Assembly (NCBI GenBank): GCA_037968895.1
Contig: JBBKWJ010000270.1
Span: forward strand, 1 to 33,296
Source of the DNA: JBBKWJ01 sp037968895
GTDB lineage: Bacteria > Actinomycetota > Acidimicrobiia > Acidimicrobiales > SZUA-35
DNA: 33,296 nt
Reading direction: 5' to 3'
Positions 22,337 through 30,813 of this stretch are shown piece by piece. The notes under the pieces were generated by a model that saw nothing but the letters and a program-made list of their open reading frames with translations, did no database searches and was not told the DNA's origin. Positions within the stretch are counted from its first letter, which is position 1, and each line of letters opens with the position of its first letter. Position numbers and translations under genes: made by a program.

Positions 22337-23584
22337 CTAGTCCAGATAATCTCGAAGTCGGTCACTGCGTAGCGGGTGGCGCAGCTTGGCCAGTGTTTTT
22401 GACTCAATCTGGCGAATTCGTTCTCGGGTCACGCCAAACGCCTTCCCGACCTCTTCAAGCGTGCGTGGGCGTCCATCATCGAGGCCAAAGCGCAGCCTGA
22501 CTACCTCGGCCTCTCGATCGGACAGTTCGTCGAGCACACCTTTGATCGTCTCTTCGAGCAAGTGGCGCGCCGCGATGTCGAGCGGCGCAGCCGCCTTGTC
22601 GGGAATGAAGTCGGCCATCGAGGTGTCGTCTTCATCACCAATTGGTGTATCGAGCGACAACGGATCTTGCTGGGAGACCCGAAGGATCTCGGCGACCTTC
22701 TCTTCTGGTATGTCTACTTCGACCGCGAGTTCGGCCAGCGTCGGCTCACGTTCCAATCGCTGCATCATCGACCGTTGAGCCCGCACGACCTTGTTGATTG
22801 ACTCAACCATGTGAACTGGAACTCGGATAGTCCGTGACTGGTCAGCGATAGCTCGTGTGATCGCCTGCCGAATCCACCAGGTGGCGTATGTCGAGAATTT
22901 GAATCCCTTTGTGTGGTCGAACTTCTCGACTGCCCTCATTAACCCAAGATTTCCTTCTTGGATTAGGTCGAGAATCGGCACGCCACGACCGATGTAACGC
23001 TTGGCAATAGAGACGACGAGCCGCAGGTTCGCAGAGGTCAGTTCGGCTCTCGCCCGTTTGCCGTCTGAGAGCGAGCGGCGCAGTTTGACCTGCGCCTTCC
23101 GATCGAGATCGTGCCATTTCTCATCGGCGATGAGTTGGGTGACCTCGGCGGCCGAGATGCTTCCGGCCTCGATGCGTCGAGCAATCTGCACTTCTTGGGC
23201 CGCAGTGAGGAGCGGGACTTTGCCGATTTCTTTCAGGTACATCCGGACGGGGTCAGAAGATCCGCTCGCCCGAGCCATCGCCGTTGCTGCGACTGCTACC
23301 GCATCTTCGGCTTTGCTGCGGCGGGCCCGGCCATACTCGTCGTCTTCGTCTGGCGGATCTTCGATGACTTCTTCGTCGAATGGGATGTTCTGTTCGCCCA
23401 GGAAGTCGCGAACTTCAGAAAGCACGTCGGGGGTGAGTTCGACGCGGCGCATTACGGCGACAACGTCGTCTGGGGTTAGTGGGCGACCGCCCCTTGCCCG
23501 CAAGACCAACCGGTCGCGGTGCTCTGGCGAGAAGGCCTCGTTCGGAGCCGACGCGGCGAGGTCGATCGATAGCGGATCGGTCAC
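22337..23584 (-). CDS. rpoD: Principal RNA polymerase sigma factor (RpoD/SigA type)
   Basis: Primary sigma-70 factor, 415 residues. A region 1.1-like N-terminus (LTPDDVVAVMRRVELTPDVL, about 37-56) is followed by an acidic stretch. Region 1.2 begins DPVRMYLKEIGKVPLLTA at 111. Region 2 spans about 187-260, including GNLGLMRAVEKFD, the -10 binding STYATWWIRQAITRAI and the end TIRVPVHMVE. Region 3 spans about 262-345 and region 4 ends at VTRERIRQIESKTLAKLRHP (385-404), the -35 recognition helix. The GTG at 23584 overlaps the primase stop by four bases (GTGA) and has a strong AGGAGG at 23594-23589 inside the dnaG end, so the two are translationally coupled. Confidence 0.96.
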   Translation of the reverse strand: MTDPLSIDLAASAPNEAFSPEHRDRLVLRARGGRPLTPDDVVAVMRRVELTPDVLSEVRDFLGEQNIPFDEEVIEDPPDEDDEYGRARRSKAEDAVAVAATAMARASGSSDPVRMYLKEIGKVPLLTAAQEVQIARRIEAGSISAAEVTQLIADEKWHDLDRKAQVKLRRSLSDGKRARAELTSANLRLVVSIAKRYIGRGVPILDLIQEGNLGLMRAVEKFDHTKGFKFSTYATWWIRQAITRAIADQSRTIRVPVHMVESINKVVRAQRSMMQRLEREPTLAELAVEVDIPEEKVAEILRVSQQDPLSLDTPIGDEDDTSMADFIPDKAAAPLDIAARHLLEETIKGVLDELSDREAEVVRLRFGLDDGRPRTLEEVGKAFGVTRERIRQIESKTLAKLRHPLRSDRLRDYLD

Positions 23585-25398
23585 GTCACCTCCTGCTGTT
23601 CCTGGTCGGTTGTGGAGTCGGGGGAACTCTGATTGATCCAACTTAGCAAGCCTTGCACCGCGGAGCCTGTTCGCGCCCGGTTATCCAGATCCTCAAACTC
23701 GCCAAGCTGCCGTCGATACCAGGATTCGTTGGCCACCATCTCGGCGAATACGGTCATGTCGGCACCAGCGTCCATCGTGCTTCGCTGGTACGCAAGGTCT
23801 TCGAGTTGGCGTTGCAGGAAAGCTTTCCACATCAATGCGGCGACAATCGCAACATCGGGACCAGGGTCTTCGACCGAGAGCTGGATGAGGAGGTCAGCGG
23901 TTTCTGCGTCGGTTTGCTCAACAGCCTCAGCCACGCTATTCGTCTGCGCGATCGCCTCATAGGCGGCGATGCTCATCGCTTCGTTGAACAACTCGATGGG
24001 AACGAGTGAACGAATCTCGTCTTGGCCGTGGATGAGCTGCTTCAGCACCTCGCGCTCCACGCTCTGTCGAGATTTCGTGGTGCCTCGAGGCACCGCAGCG
24101 CTTTGTCGGTTTGCTCGTTGTTGAGGATTTGACCGCAGCTGTTGGCGCAGCAGATCGGCGTTGACCCGGCAATGACTCGCAATGTTCATCACATATTGGT
24201 CTCTGACGAGCGGATCGGGATGTTCTTGGACGAGTTCAAGTGCCCGCTCAGCGGTTTTGGCTCTGCCTTCGGCAGTTCTCATATCGCCGGCCGCAAGGGC
24301 ACGCTGTACTCGAAAGCCGAGGAAACTCTGGGCGTTCTTCACGGCCTCGGCAAGCCTCTCGGGATCGCTTTGGGCCAGCTCGCCAGGGTCGACACCATCG
24401 GGCAGATCAGCCACGACGACATCGAGGTCGTGCGCCTTTTCCCACTCGTAGAACCGAGCTGCCGCGTTTTGGCCAGCCGCATCAGCATCGAACGCGAGGA
24501 CAACCCGCCTGGCAAACCTACGCAAGAGCTTCACGTGGTCTTCGGTGAGCGCTGTGCCGCACGTGGCAACAGCTCGGCCCTGCCCAGCGCGGGCGAACCC
24601 AATTACGTCGGTGTAGCCCTCGCAGACGATGACCTCGTCGTCAGCCACGATGTCAGTCTTGGCCCAATTGAGGCCGTAAAGAACCCTGCTCTTCGAATAG
24701 ACAACCGAGTCGATTGAGTTCTTGTACTTGGGACCATCGGCGCCTGGCAGAATGCGACCGCCAAAGCCCATCGCTCGGCCTTGAGCATCGAAGATCGGGA
24801 ACAGCACTCTGGCCCTGAACGCGTCTTGTTGGCGGCCCCGGCTATTGACGAATCCAAGCCCGCTGTCTTTCAGATCATCGCCCGAGAGCTTTAGGTGCTT
24901 GGCCAGCTCGTCCCAGTTGTCGGGCGCCCAGCCGATCTTGTAGTGACGGACGGTGTCGCCGTCGAAGCCGCGCTGGCGAAGGTAACTACGGGCCGGCGCC
25001 GCATCGGCACCGCTCAACAGGCGCTGGTGGTACCACTCGACGGCAACGCCGATGGCGTCGTGCAGCTTCGTCTTCCTGGCCCGGTCGGCACCCTCGCTCT
25101 TGTCGGTGTAGCGAAGGGTGATGCTTGCCTTGTTGGCGAGGAACTCGACTGCGCCGACAAAGTCGAGCTGTTCCTGTTCACGAAGGAACGTGATGGCGTC
25201 GCCCTTGGCCCCACACCCGAAGCAGTAATACAACCCCTGCTCACTGTTGACAGAAAACGAGGGTGATTTCTCGGTGTGAAATGGACAAAGGCCGGTGAAA
25301 CGTCGACCAACGCGCCGAAGCTGGGTGTAGTTACTGATGACACCGACAATGTCAGTGACGTCTCGCACCCTGGCGATATCTTCGTCGACTATTCCCAC
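23581..25398 (-). CDS. dnaG: DNA primase
   Basis: Bacterial primase that makes RNA primers at the replication fork, 605 residues. The CHC2 zinc finger has Cys38, His41, Cys59 and Cys62 (CPFH and CFGC). The TOPRIM catalytic core has EGYTDVI at 260-266 and DADAAG at 304-309. The C-terminal third should be the helicase-binding domain and is less conserved, with a Gln/Arg-rich linker (RSNPQQRANRQ). The GTG start at 25398 follows a TAACTT -10 box by six bases, suggesting a leaderless mRNA that also carries rpoD. The dnaG-rpoD order matches the macromolecular-synthesis operon known from other bacteria. Confidence 0.96.
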   Translation of the reverse strand: MGIVDEDIARVRDVTDIVGVISNYTQLRRVGRRFTGLCPFHTEKSPSFSVNSEQGLYYCFGCGAKGDAITFLREQEQLDFVGAVEFLANKASITLRYTDKSEGADRARKTKLHDAIGVAVEWYHQRLLSGADAAPARSYLRQRGFDGDTVRHYKIGWAPDNWDELAKHLKLSGDDLKDSGLGFVNSRGRQQDAFRARVLFPIFDAQGRAMGFGGRILPGADGPKYKNSIDSVVYSKSRVLYGLNWAKTDIVADDEVIVCEGYTDVIGFARAGQGRAVATCGTALTEDHVKLLRRFARRVVLAFDADAAGQNAAARFYEWEKAHDLDVVVADLPDGVDPGELAQSDPERLAEAVKNAQSFLGFRVQRALAAGDMRTAEGRAKTAERALELVQEHPDPLVRDQYVMNIASHCRVNADLLRQQLRSNPQQRANRQSAAVPRGTTKSRQSVEREVLKQLIHGQDEIRSLVPIELFNEAMSIAAYEAIAQTNSVAEAVEQTDAETADLLIQLSVEDPGPDVAIVAALMWKAFLQRQLEDLAYQRSTMDAGADMTVFAEMVANESWYRRQLGEFEDLDNRARTGSAVQGLLSWINQSSPDSTTDQEQQEVT

Positions 25399-25404
25399 AG
25401 CGTG

Positions 25405-25410
25405 AAGTTA
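25405..25410 (-). promoter_or_regulatory. -10 box of the dnaG-rpoD operon (leaderless)
   Basis: On the minus strand TAACTT is followed by six bases and the GTG at 25398. It lies in the 37-base gap after the ppdK-like gene. No clear -35. Confidence 0.5.
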
Positions 25411-25435
25411 GCAGGGCAACCGGCTCACGGGACCG

Positions 25436-28069
25436 CTACAACCGTTCTGGGTTGTTGATGATCGCCTGGGCGGCCGCAAGGCGCGCGACCGGTACCCGGT
25501 AGGGCGAGCAAGATACGTAGTCAAGTCCAGCGGCCCAGAACGCAGCGATCGACTTGGCATCGCCGCCGTGCTCACCGCATACACCAATCTTGATACTCGG
25601 GTTGGCCGCCCGGGCTGCCGCCGTCGCTGAACGAACGAGCGCGCCGACTCCCTCGATGTCGAGCGATTCGAATGGGTTGGCGTCGAGTAAACCCTGTTCG
25701 AGGTAGACGCCCATGAGCTTGCTCTCGATGTCGTCACGACTGAAACCAAGGGTCATCTGAGTCAGATCGTTTGTTCCGAAGCTGAAAAAGTCGGCGTGCG
25801 TAGCGATCGTTCCTGCCTGGATCGCGGCCCTAGGCGTCTCGATCATCGTTCCGACTGTCACCGACGATTCACCGATCCGGTCTGGCCCCGCCGCCGCTAT
25901 CTCCGACGCGATCCATGATGCGGCGAGGTCGAGCTCACGCTCGTTGATGATCAGGGGAATCATGATCTCGACCTTTGGCGTGCCGCCATCGTCGCGACAT
26001 GCTGCGACGGCATCGAGCAGAGCCTTCACCTGCATCTGGTATAGGCCGTTACGCAGGATCCCAAGGCGGACGCCGCGAACCCCGAGCATTGGGTTCTCTT
26101 CGTGCCAATAGGTGGCGGCAGCGAGAAGCGCCGTCTCGTCGCGATCAAGCCCGTCAGTCGCCTGCTTCACCCGCATCTCGTCGACGCTAGGGAGAAACTC
26201 ATGAAGGGGTGGGTCGAGCAGACGCACCGTGATAGGAAATCCATCCATCGTCTTGAGCAGAGCAAGGAAATCAGTTCGTTGGACGGCGGCAAGCTCAGCT
26301 AGCGCAGCAGCCTCGTCTTCATTCGTGCTCGCCAGAATAAACCGCTGGATGAGAGGCAGTCGCTTTCCTAAGAACTGATGCTCCGTTCGGCACAAACCGA
26401 TTCCTTCGGCCCCGAACTGACGAGCCTTTTTGGCATCATCTGGCGCGTCGGCATTGGCGCGAACCCCGAGTTTCCCGGCTCTTACTTCATCGGCCCACTT
26501 GAGTACGGTCTCGAACTCGTCTGGTGTCACGCTTTCCGACATGTCAACCGCACCGAGATAGACGAGGCCGCTGGCTCCATCAAGGGAGATGAGATCGCCC
26601 TCGGCGACCACGAGGCCGTCGACTTCGAAGCTCCGTTCAGCGACGGTGATACCAGCGGCGCCGCAGACTGCGGGCTTGCCCCACCCGCGAGCGACGACAG
26701 CAGCATGCGAAGCCAGGCCGCCCTTTGCGGTCAGGATTCCCTCGGCAATGGCCATCCCGTGCACATCTTCTGGGCTTGTCTCGGTCGCGACGAGGATGAT
26801 GTCTTCGCCGTCGTCATACGCATCGACCGCTCGATCTGCACTGAAATAGACACGCCCGACGGCGGCCCCAGGCGATGCGCCAAGTCCTCTCGCGATAACC
26901 GAGTTCTCGCCTGACGCGAACTGCTTGTGCAAGATCTGGTCGAGGTGATCACTTGTGACCAAACCAAGTGCTTCTTCTTTCGAGAGTCCAAGCGCGTCAT
27001 CGTCGGTCAGACCAACAGCAAGTCGTACGGCTGCGATTCCAGACCTTGCGGCGACAATCGCATCGAGAAAGTACAGCTCGCCCCCTTCTACGGTGAACTC
27101 GACTTCTACGACGTTGCGATACGAGTGCTCGAGAACCTTAAGCGCCGCGACCAACTGTTTGTGAACTGCGGGGAGTCGGGCTTCGAACGCTTCCAAAGAG
27201 AGCGCGTCGGTTGCTCCTGCATCGTGTCCCTGGCCGCCAAAGACAAACGAACCGGAGGGGCTCATGCTCCCACCAATTGTGTCTCGGCTGCTTGCGAGAC
27301 CTGTGCCGGACGACTCGTCTCTGTTGCCAAACACCATTCGTTGCACGACGAAACATGGCTGCAGCGCACCGCTGAGGTCGCTGGGTGGTCGATGACTTCG
27401 CCGAGCCGCGGCGATGGAGAGAACATTAAGGCCAGCGATAGTGTCGTGTAGCTGCTGGAACGGATCTTGTGGGAACGGAGCGCCGGTTTCGGCAATGAGC
27501 GCTTTGAATTCTTTGACTACCTGCTCGTGGGCCGACGCGTCGAGCTGCGACGACGAGGCTGCGCCTGTTTCGTGGAGGACGCCTTGAAGTGCCTCGGCAA
27601 AGTGAGCGTGAGGAATGGCGCGAGCGACACGGCCGTATTCCTGGATGAGGCGCTGGTATGAGTCGAAGGCAAACGTTCTGTTCCCGGATGTCGCCAATGT
27701 TTCGACCGACAGGTCGTTTAGGCCGATGTTGAGCACAGCGGCCGGACCGCCGACGGTGAGATCAGTACTGCTCCCCCGAACGCTGATAAAGAACGGTGCG
27801 TCGCCGGCACCAAATTCACCAGCGGTTCGGCGGCCAAGTTCGATGATCGCAGCCCGCAGATCTTTCTCGGCCTGCGCCGGGAGCTGCACACTGGTTTCAT
27901 CAGGGGCGTGTGGAACTCGGTCGGTACACGCAAAAACGAACCCGGCAGGGGTTGGCAGCCCTAGTTCTGCGCCAAGATGCCCCAAGGCTCGGCCCTTGTC
28001 ACTCAGCGGAGCCGCGACGCGAACATCGTCAAGCCCTCCTGCGTCGTCCAAAAATGCCACGCTGGCCAT
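25436..28069 (-). CDS. Pyruvate phosphate dikinase with divergent ATP-grasp domain
   Basis: 877 residues, the normal PPDK length; PPDK interconverts ATP, phosphate and pyruvate with PEP, AMP and diphosphate. The central phosphohistidine domain (GGLASHAAVVARGWG, His455) and the C-terminal barrel look complete: GLCRTEH 559-564, LLDPPLHEF 617-625, NPMLGVRGVRLG, GTMIETPRA, FSFGTNDLTQMT and the acid Cys831 in CGEHGGD. The N-terminal ATP-grasp domain keeps Lys25 (DKG), Arg98 (SVR), SGTG and Glu324. It has lost MPGMMDT (here TVGGPAA), FTRNP (SSRDT), the two Glu of GEYLINAQGED (GSFVFGGQGHD) and LQTR (LDAI). The Thr usually next to Ser-His is Ala453. ATP use is therefore doubtful. The ATG has GGGGGA close upstream. 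It follows glyS by 41 bases. Confidence 0.85.
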   Translation of the reverse strand: MASVAFLDDAGGLDDVRVAAPLSDKGRALGHLGAELGLPTPAGFVFACTDRVPHAPDETSVQLPAQAEKDLRAAIIELGRRTAGEFGAGDAPFFISVRGSSTDLTVGGPAAVLNIGLNDLSVETLATSGNRTFAFDSYQRLIQEYGRVARAIPHAHFAEALQGVLHETGAASSSQLDASAHEQVVKEFKALIAETGAPFPQDPFQQLHDTIAGLNVLSIAAARRSHRPPSDLSGALQPCFVVQRMVFGNRDESSGTGLASSRDTIGGSMSPSGSFVFGGQGHDAGATDALSLEAFEARLPAVHKQLVAALKVLEHSYRNVVEVEFTVEGGELYFLDAIVAARSGIAAVRLAVGLTDDDALGLSKEEALGLVTSDHLDQILHKQFASGENSVIARGLGASPGAAVGRVYFSADRAVDAYDDGEDIILVATETSPEDVHGMAIAEGILTAKGGLASHAAVVARGWGKPAVCGAAGITVAERSFEVDGLVVAEGDLISLDGASGLVYLGAVDMSESVTPDEFETVLKWADEVRAGKLGVRANADAPDDAKKARQFGAEGIGLCRTEHQFLGKRLPLIQRFILASTNEDEAAALAELAAVQRTDFLALLKTMDGFPITVRLLDPPLHEFLPSVDEMRVKQATDGLDRDETALLAAATYWHEENPMLGVRGVRLGILRNGLYQMQVKALLDAVAACRDDGGTPKVEIMIPLIINERELDLAASWIASEIAAAGPDRIGESSVTVGTMIETPRAAIQAGTIATHADFFSFGTNDLTQMTLGFSRDDIESKLMGVYLEQGLLDANPFESLDIEGVGALVRSATAAARAANPSIKIGVCGEHGGDAKSIAAFWAAGLDYVSCSPYRVPVARLAAAQAIINNPERL

Positions 28070-28110
28070 CGATCCCCCAGATCAGTTGCGAGTTGCCAAG
28101 AGCCTAGTTG

Positions 28111-29427
28111 TCAAACGAGGCGCTCTGCGAGCCAGGATTCGACCTCGGAGATCGGCATCCGCACTTGTTCCATTGAGTCTCGCTCACGAATCGTGACCGC
28201 ATGGTCATCGAGCGAGTCGAAGTCGAACGTGATGCAATACGGGGTCCCGATCTCGTCTTGACGTCGGTACCGCTTGCCAATCTGCTGCGTCTCGTCGTAG
28301 TCACACATCCAACGTCCCTGCAGCGAAGCCAGCAACTCGAGCGCAGGGCCAGTGAGCTCTGGCTTCTTCGACAGAGGAAGCACCGCGAGCTTGAATGGTG
28401 CGATGCGGTGATGAAGGTGAAGGACGACGCGGGTGTCGTCGTTGACAACTTCTTCTTCGTATGCGGCCATCAAAAATGCCATCATGGTTCGCGTTGCACC
28501 GGCGGCAGGCTCGATCACGTGAGGCAAGTATTTGGTGTTGTTCGGCTGATCGAAATATTCGATCCGGGCCCCCGAATGCTCGGCGTGCTGGCGAAGGTCA
28601 TAATCGCCCCGGTTGGCCACACCTTCAAGCTCGCCCCAGCCCCAGGGGAACAAGAACTCGACGTCGGACGTGCCAGATGAATAATGGCTGAGCTCATCGG
28701 CGTCGTGGGCCCGCAGGCGCACAAGCTCGGGGTCGACGCCGTGCTCGACATACCAGTCAAGCCTGGTTTTGCACCAGTACTCGTACCACTGCTCGGCCTC
28801 GTCTGGCGGTACGAAGAACTCCATCTCCATTTGCTCGAACTCTCGGGTCCGGAAGACAAAGTTGCCTGGTGTGATCTCGTTTCGGAAACTCTTTCCAATC
28901 TGGGCGATACCGAAGGGTGGCTTCTTCCTGCTGGTGTTCAGCACATTCATGAAGTTGATGAACATACCTTGCGCCGTTTCAGGACGAAGGTACGCGATTG
29001 CACCAGAATCAGCGACAGGACCGGCCTCGGTCTTGAACATGAGATTGAATTCTCGCGGCTCAGTAAATTGGCCGCTCATTCCGCATGTTGGACACTGATC
29101 AGGGTTGTCGAGGTTGTCTTGGCGATGCCGAGCCCCACAGTTGCGACAATCGACTAGGGGGTCTGAGAAGTTAGACAGGTGGCCCGAAGCTTCCCAAATC
29201 TGGGGCGGCGAGAGAATCGCAGCGTCGAGGCCGACGACGTCGTGGCGTAGCTGCACCATTGACCGCCACCACGCATCTTTCACGTTTCGGAGCATTAGCA
29301 CGCCGACGGGCCCATAGTCGTACGTCGAGCGAAAGCCGCCGTAGATCTCGGCTGACGGGAACACGAAACCTCGGCGCTTGCAGAGGTTTACAATTTTGTC
29401 GAACAGCTCGGGCTGGGGGTCAGGCAT
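28111..29427 (-). CDS. glyS: Glycyl-tRNA synthetase, dimeric class II type
   Basis: Charges tRNA-Gly with glycine; single-chain alpha2 type (eukaryote/actinobacteria-like) of 438 residues. The N-terminus has FVFPSAEIYGGFRSTYDYGP, and an inserted zinc ribbon has Cys94, Cys97, Cys112 and Cys115. It then shows YLRPETAQGMF, motif 2 FRNEITP at 181-187 and REFEQMEMEFF. The catalytic domain ends near HVIEPAAGATRTMMAF, and the anticodon-binding domain covers APFKLAVLPLSKK to the end. The ATG at 29427 is chosen over ATGs at 29439 and 29505, because TATGCT lies seven bases before it and overlaps the 29439 start. It is divergent from the RDD protein gene. Confidence 0.96.
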   Translation of the reverse strand: MPDPQPELFDKIVNLCKRRGFVFPSAEIYGGFRSTYDYGPVGVLMLRNVKDAWWRSMVQLRHDVVGLDAAILSPPQIWEASGHLSNFSDPLVDCRNCGARHRQDNLDNPDQCPTCGMSGQFTEPREFNLMFKTEAGPVADSGAIAYLRPETAQGMFINFMNVLNTSRKKPPFGIAQIGKSFRNEITPGNFVFRTREFEQMEMEFFVPPDEAEQWYEYWCKTRLDWYVEHGVDPELVRLRAHDADELSHYSSGTSDVEFLFPWGWGELEGVANRGDYDLRQHAEHSGARIEYFDQPNNTKYLPHVIEPAAGATRTMMAFLMAAYEEEVVNDDTRVVLHLHHRIAPFKLAVLPLSKKPELTGPALELLASLQGRWMCDYDETQQIGKRYRRQDEIGTPYCITFDFDSLDDHAVTIRERDSMEQVRMPISEVESWLAERLV

Positions 29428-29434
29428 GGCCACG

Positions 29435-29440
29435 AGCATA
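29435..29440 (-). promoter_or_regulatory. -10 box of glyS (leaderless)
   Basis: On the minus strand TATGCT is followed by seven bases and the ATG at 29427. The alternative ATG at 29439 is part of this box. Confidence 0.5.
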
Positions 29441-29611
29441 ACGAGCCGACTCTTGGTGCGAACGCCAATTCCCAAGTCATTCGAGCGAATCGCCCGCCAG
29501 GTCATGGGTGCGTCCCACTAGTCATTGCGGCTAGGTCCTAACATCAGGGGGGTAATCAGCCGAAAGGAACCTGTCTGTCGACGAGGTACGTCGATCGACC
29601 AACTTGGACTC

Positions 29612-30790
29612 ATGCTCGACCCAGCCTCAACAAAGGTGCTCCCGCGGCGAATCTTGGCATCCCTGATCGATCTCGGGATCTTCTTGTTTCTCGGTGGACT
29701 CACGCTCAAGACAACCGCGCTTAAGTTCGCCATTACCGAACGCGACATCGACGGCAACTGGCAGCAGACGGCAAGCCAGTTCCAGCAGCTAAAAGACCTG
29801 AGCTTCGCCCAGTTTGTGCGGATCCAGGAAGTCGGCGACACCATGTATGTCTTCGGTGGACGCAACTTCTGGCTCGGCTCACTCTTCGTGATTCTCCTTG
29901 CGGTTCTCGTCTTCCTGCTACTCCCTGCCGCTATCGGCGCTTCACCAGGCAAGAAGCTCACTGGCCTAGCCGTCATCGACAAAGAAGGCCAGCCTGCATC
30001 AATGGGCCAGCATTTCATTCGCGCCGTAGTCGGCATTATCGACTTCCTTCCAATTGGTGGTTTGATCGGCTGGGCTGTCGCATCGCAAGACCTGCACACC
30101 CGACGACTCGGCGACATCGCGGCCAAGACTTACGTTGTCGACTCAAAGAAGCCTCTGCGCATGGTCGATGCCGCTGCGTGGCACCGTCAGAAGACCGCCC
30201 TCGAAAACCCGCTTCTCATCGACGACCCATCCGATCTCGACTCGATGGTCGAACTCAACGACCGTCTCGGCATGCCGGGTCAGCCGCTGGCCGACGACTT
30301 TATGGACGAGTCCCTTGATGTCGACGACACCTCGTTCGACCCCGCCCCGGTGGACGAACTCGACTTCAGCGTCTCAGAACTCGACGAACCAGAAGCCGAC
30401 GTCCAAGACGACAGCGTCCCAGACGACAGCGTCCCAGAGGTCGCGGCAATTGCGGACGCCCCGCCATTGCCAAGTCGAAGTCCGGTCGAAACCGAATGGG
30501 AAGTCCCAATCGGCACGCCATCCCCAACGTGGTCACTCGACGAACTCGACTCCGATCTAGAATCAACCACCGTCACTGCGAGCGCCGTCACCGCGAGCGC
30601 AGCAACTGTCGCTACTTCGACGACTGCTGTGAGTACGGCCCAGAACGCGACCGCAAACGAATCCGCTGGCGGGTCAGCAACCGATCCCGTTTGGAGCGCC
30701 GAATGGAACGCATGGCTCTACTGGGATGCGGCTCGCGAACGCTGGTTGCGCCATGATCAAGTGGCGAATCAGTGGGTCCCCATCGGCTAG
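29612..30790 (+). CDS. RDD-family membrane protein with acidic linker and Trp-rich C-terminus
   Basis: 392 residues from the ATG at 29612; an in-frame TTG 87 bases upstream is a less likely start. The N-terminal 180 residues form an RDD domain: KVLPRRILASLIDLGIFLFL (TM1 with the Arg and Asp signature), a second membrane segment near 86-110, SPGKKLTGLAV, and TRRLGDIAAKTYVV. A long low-complexity stretch follows, first strongly acidic (many Asp/Glu, with VQDDSVPDDSVPE) and then Ser/Thr/Ala-rich. The protein ends with a compact Trp-rich motif beginning at PVWSAEWNAWLYWDAARE and closing with QWVPIG. RDD proteins are poorly understood transport- or envelope-related membrane proteins. The tail looks like a protein-binding module, but I cannot name it. 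Confidence 0.85.
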   Translation: MLDPASTKVLPRRILASLIDLGIFLFLGGLTLKTTALKFAITERDIDGNWQQTASQFQQLKDLSFAQFVRIQEVGDTMYVFGGRNFWLGSLFVILLAVLVFLLLPAAIGASPGKKLTGLAVIDKEGQPASMGQHFIRAVVGIIDFLPIGGLIGWAVASQDLHTRRLGDIAAKTYVVDSKKPLRMVDAAAWHRQKTALENPLLIDDPSDLDSMVELNDRLGMPGQPLADDFMDESLDVDDTSFDPAPVDELDFSVSELDEPEADVQDDSVPDDSVPEVAAIADAPPLPSRSPVETEWEVPIGTPSPTWSLDELDSDLESTTVTASAVTASAATVATSTTAVSTAQNATANESAGGSATDPVWSAEWNAWLYWDAARERWLRHDQVANQWVPIG

Positions 30791-30813
30791 ATATCGGCCC
30801 GCCACCAGGCAGG

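Noticed and set aside
22386..22778. Open frame antisense to rpoD
   Set aside because: Low-complexity Ser/Arg-rich product explained by the reverse complement of sigma-factor codons.
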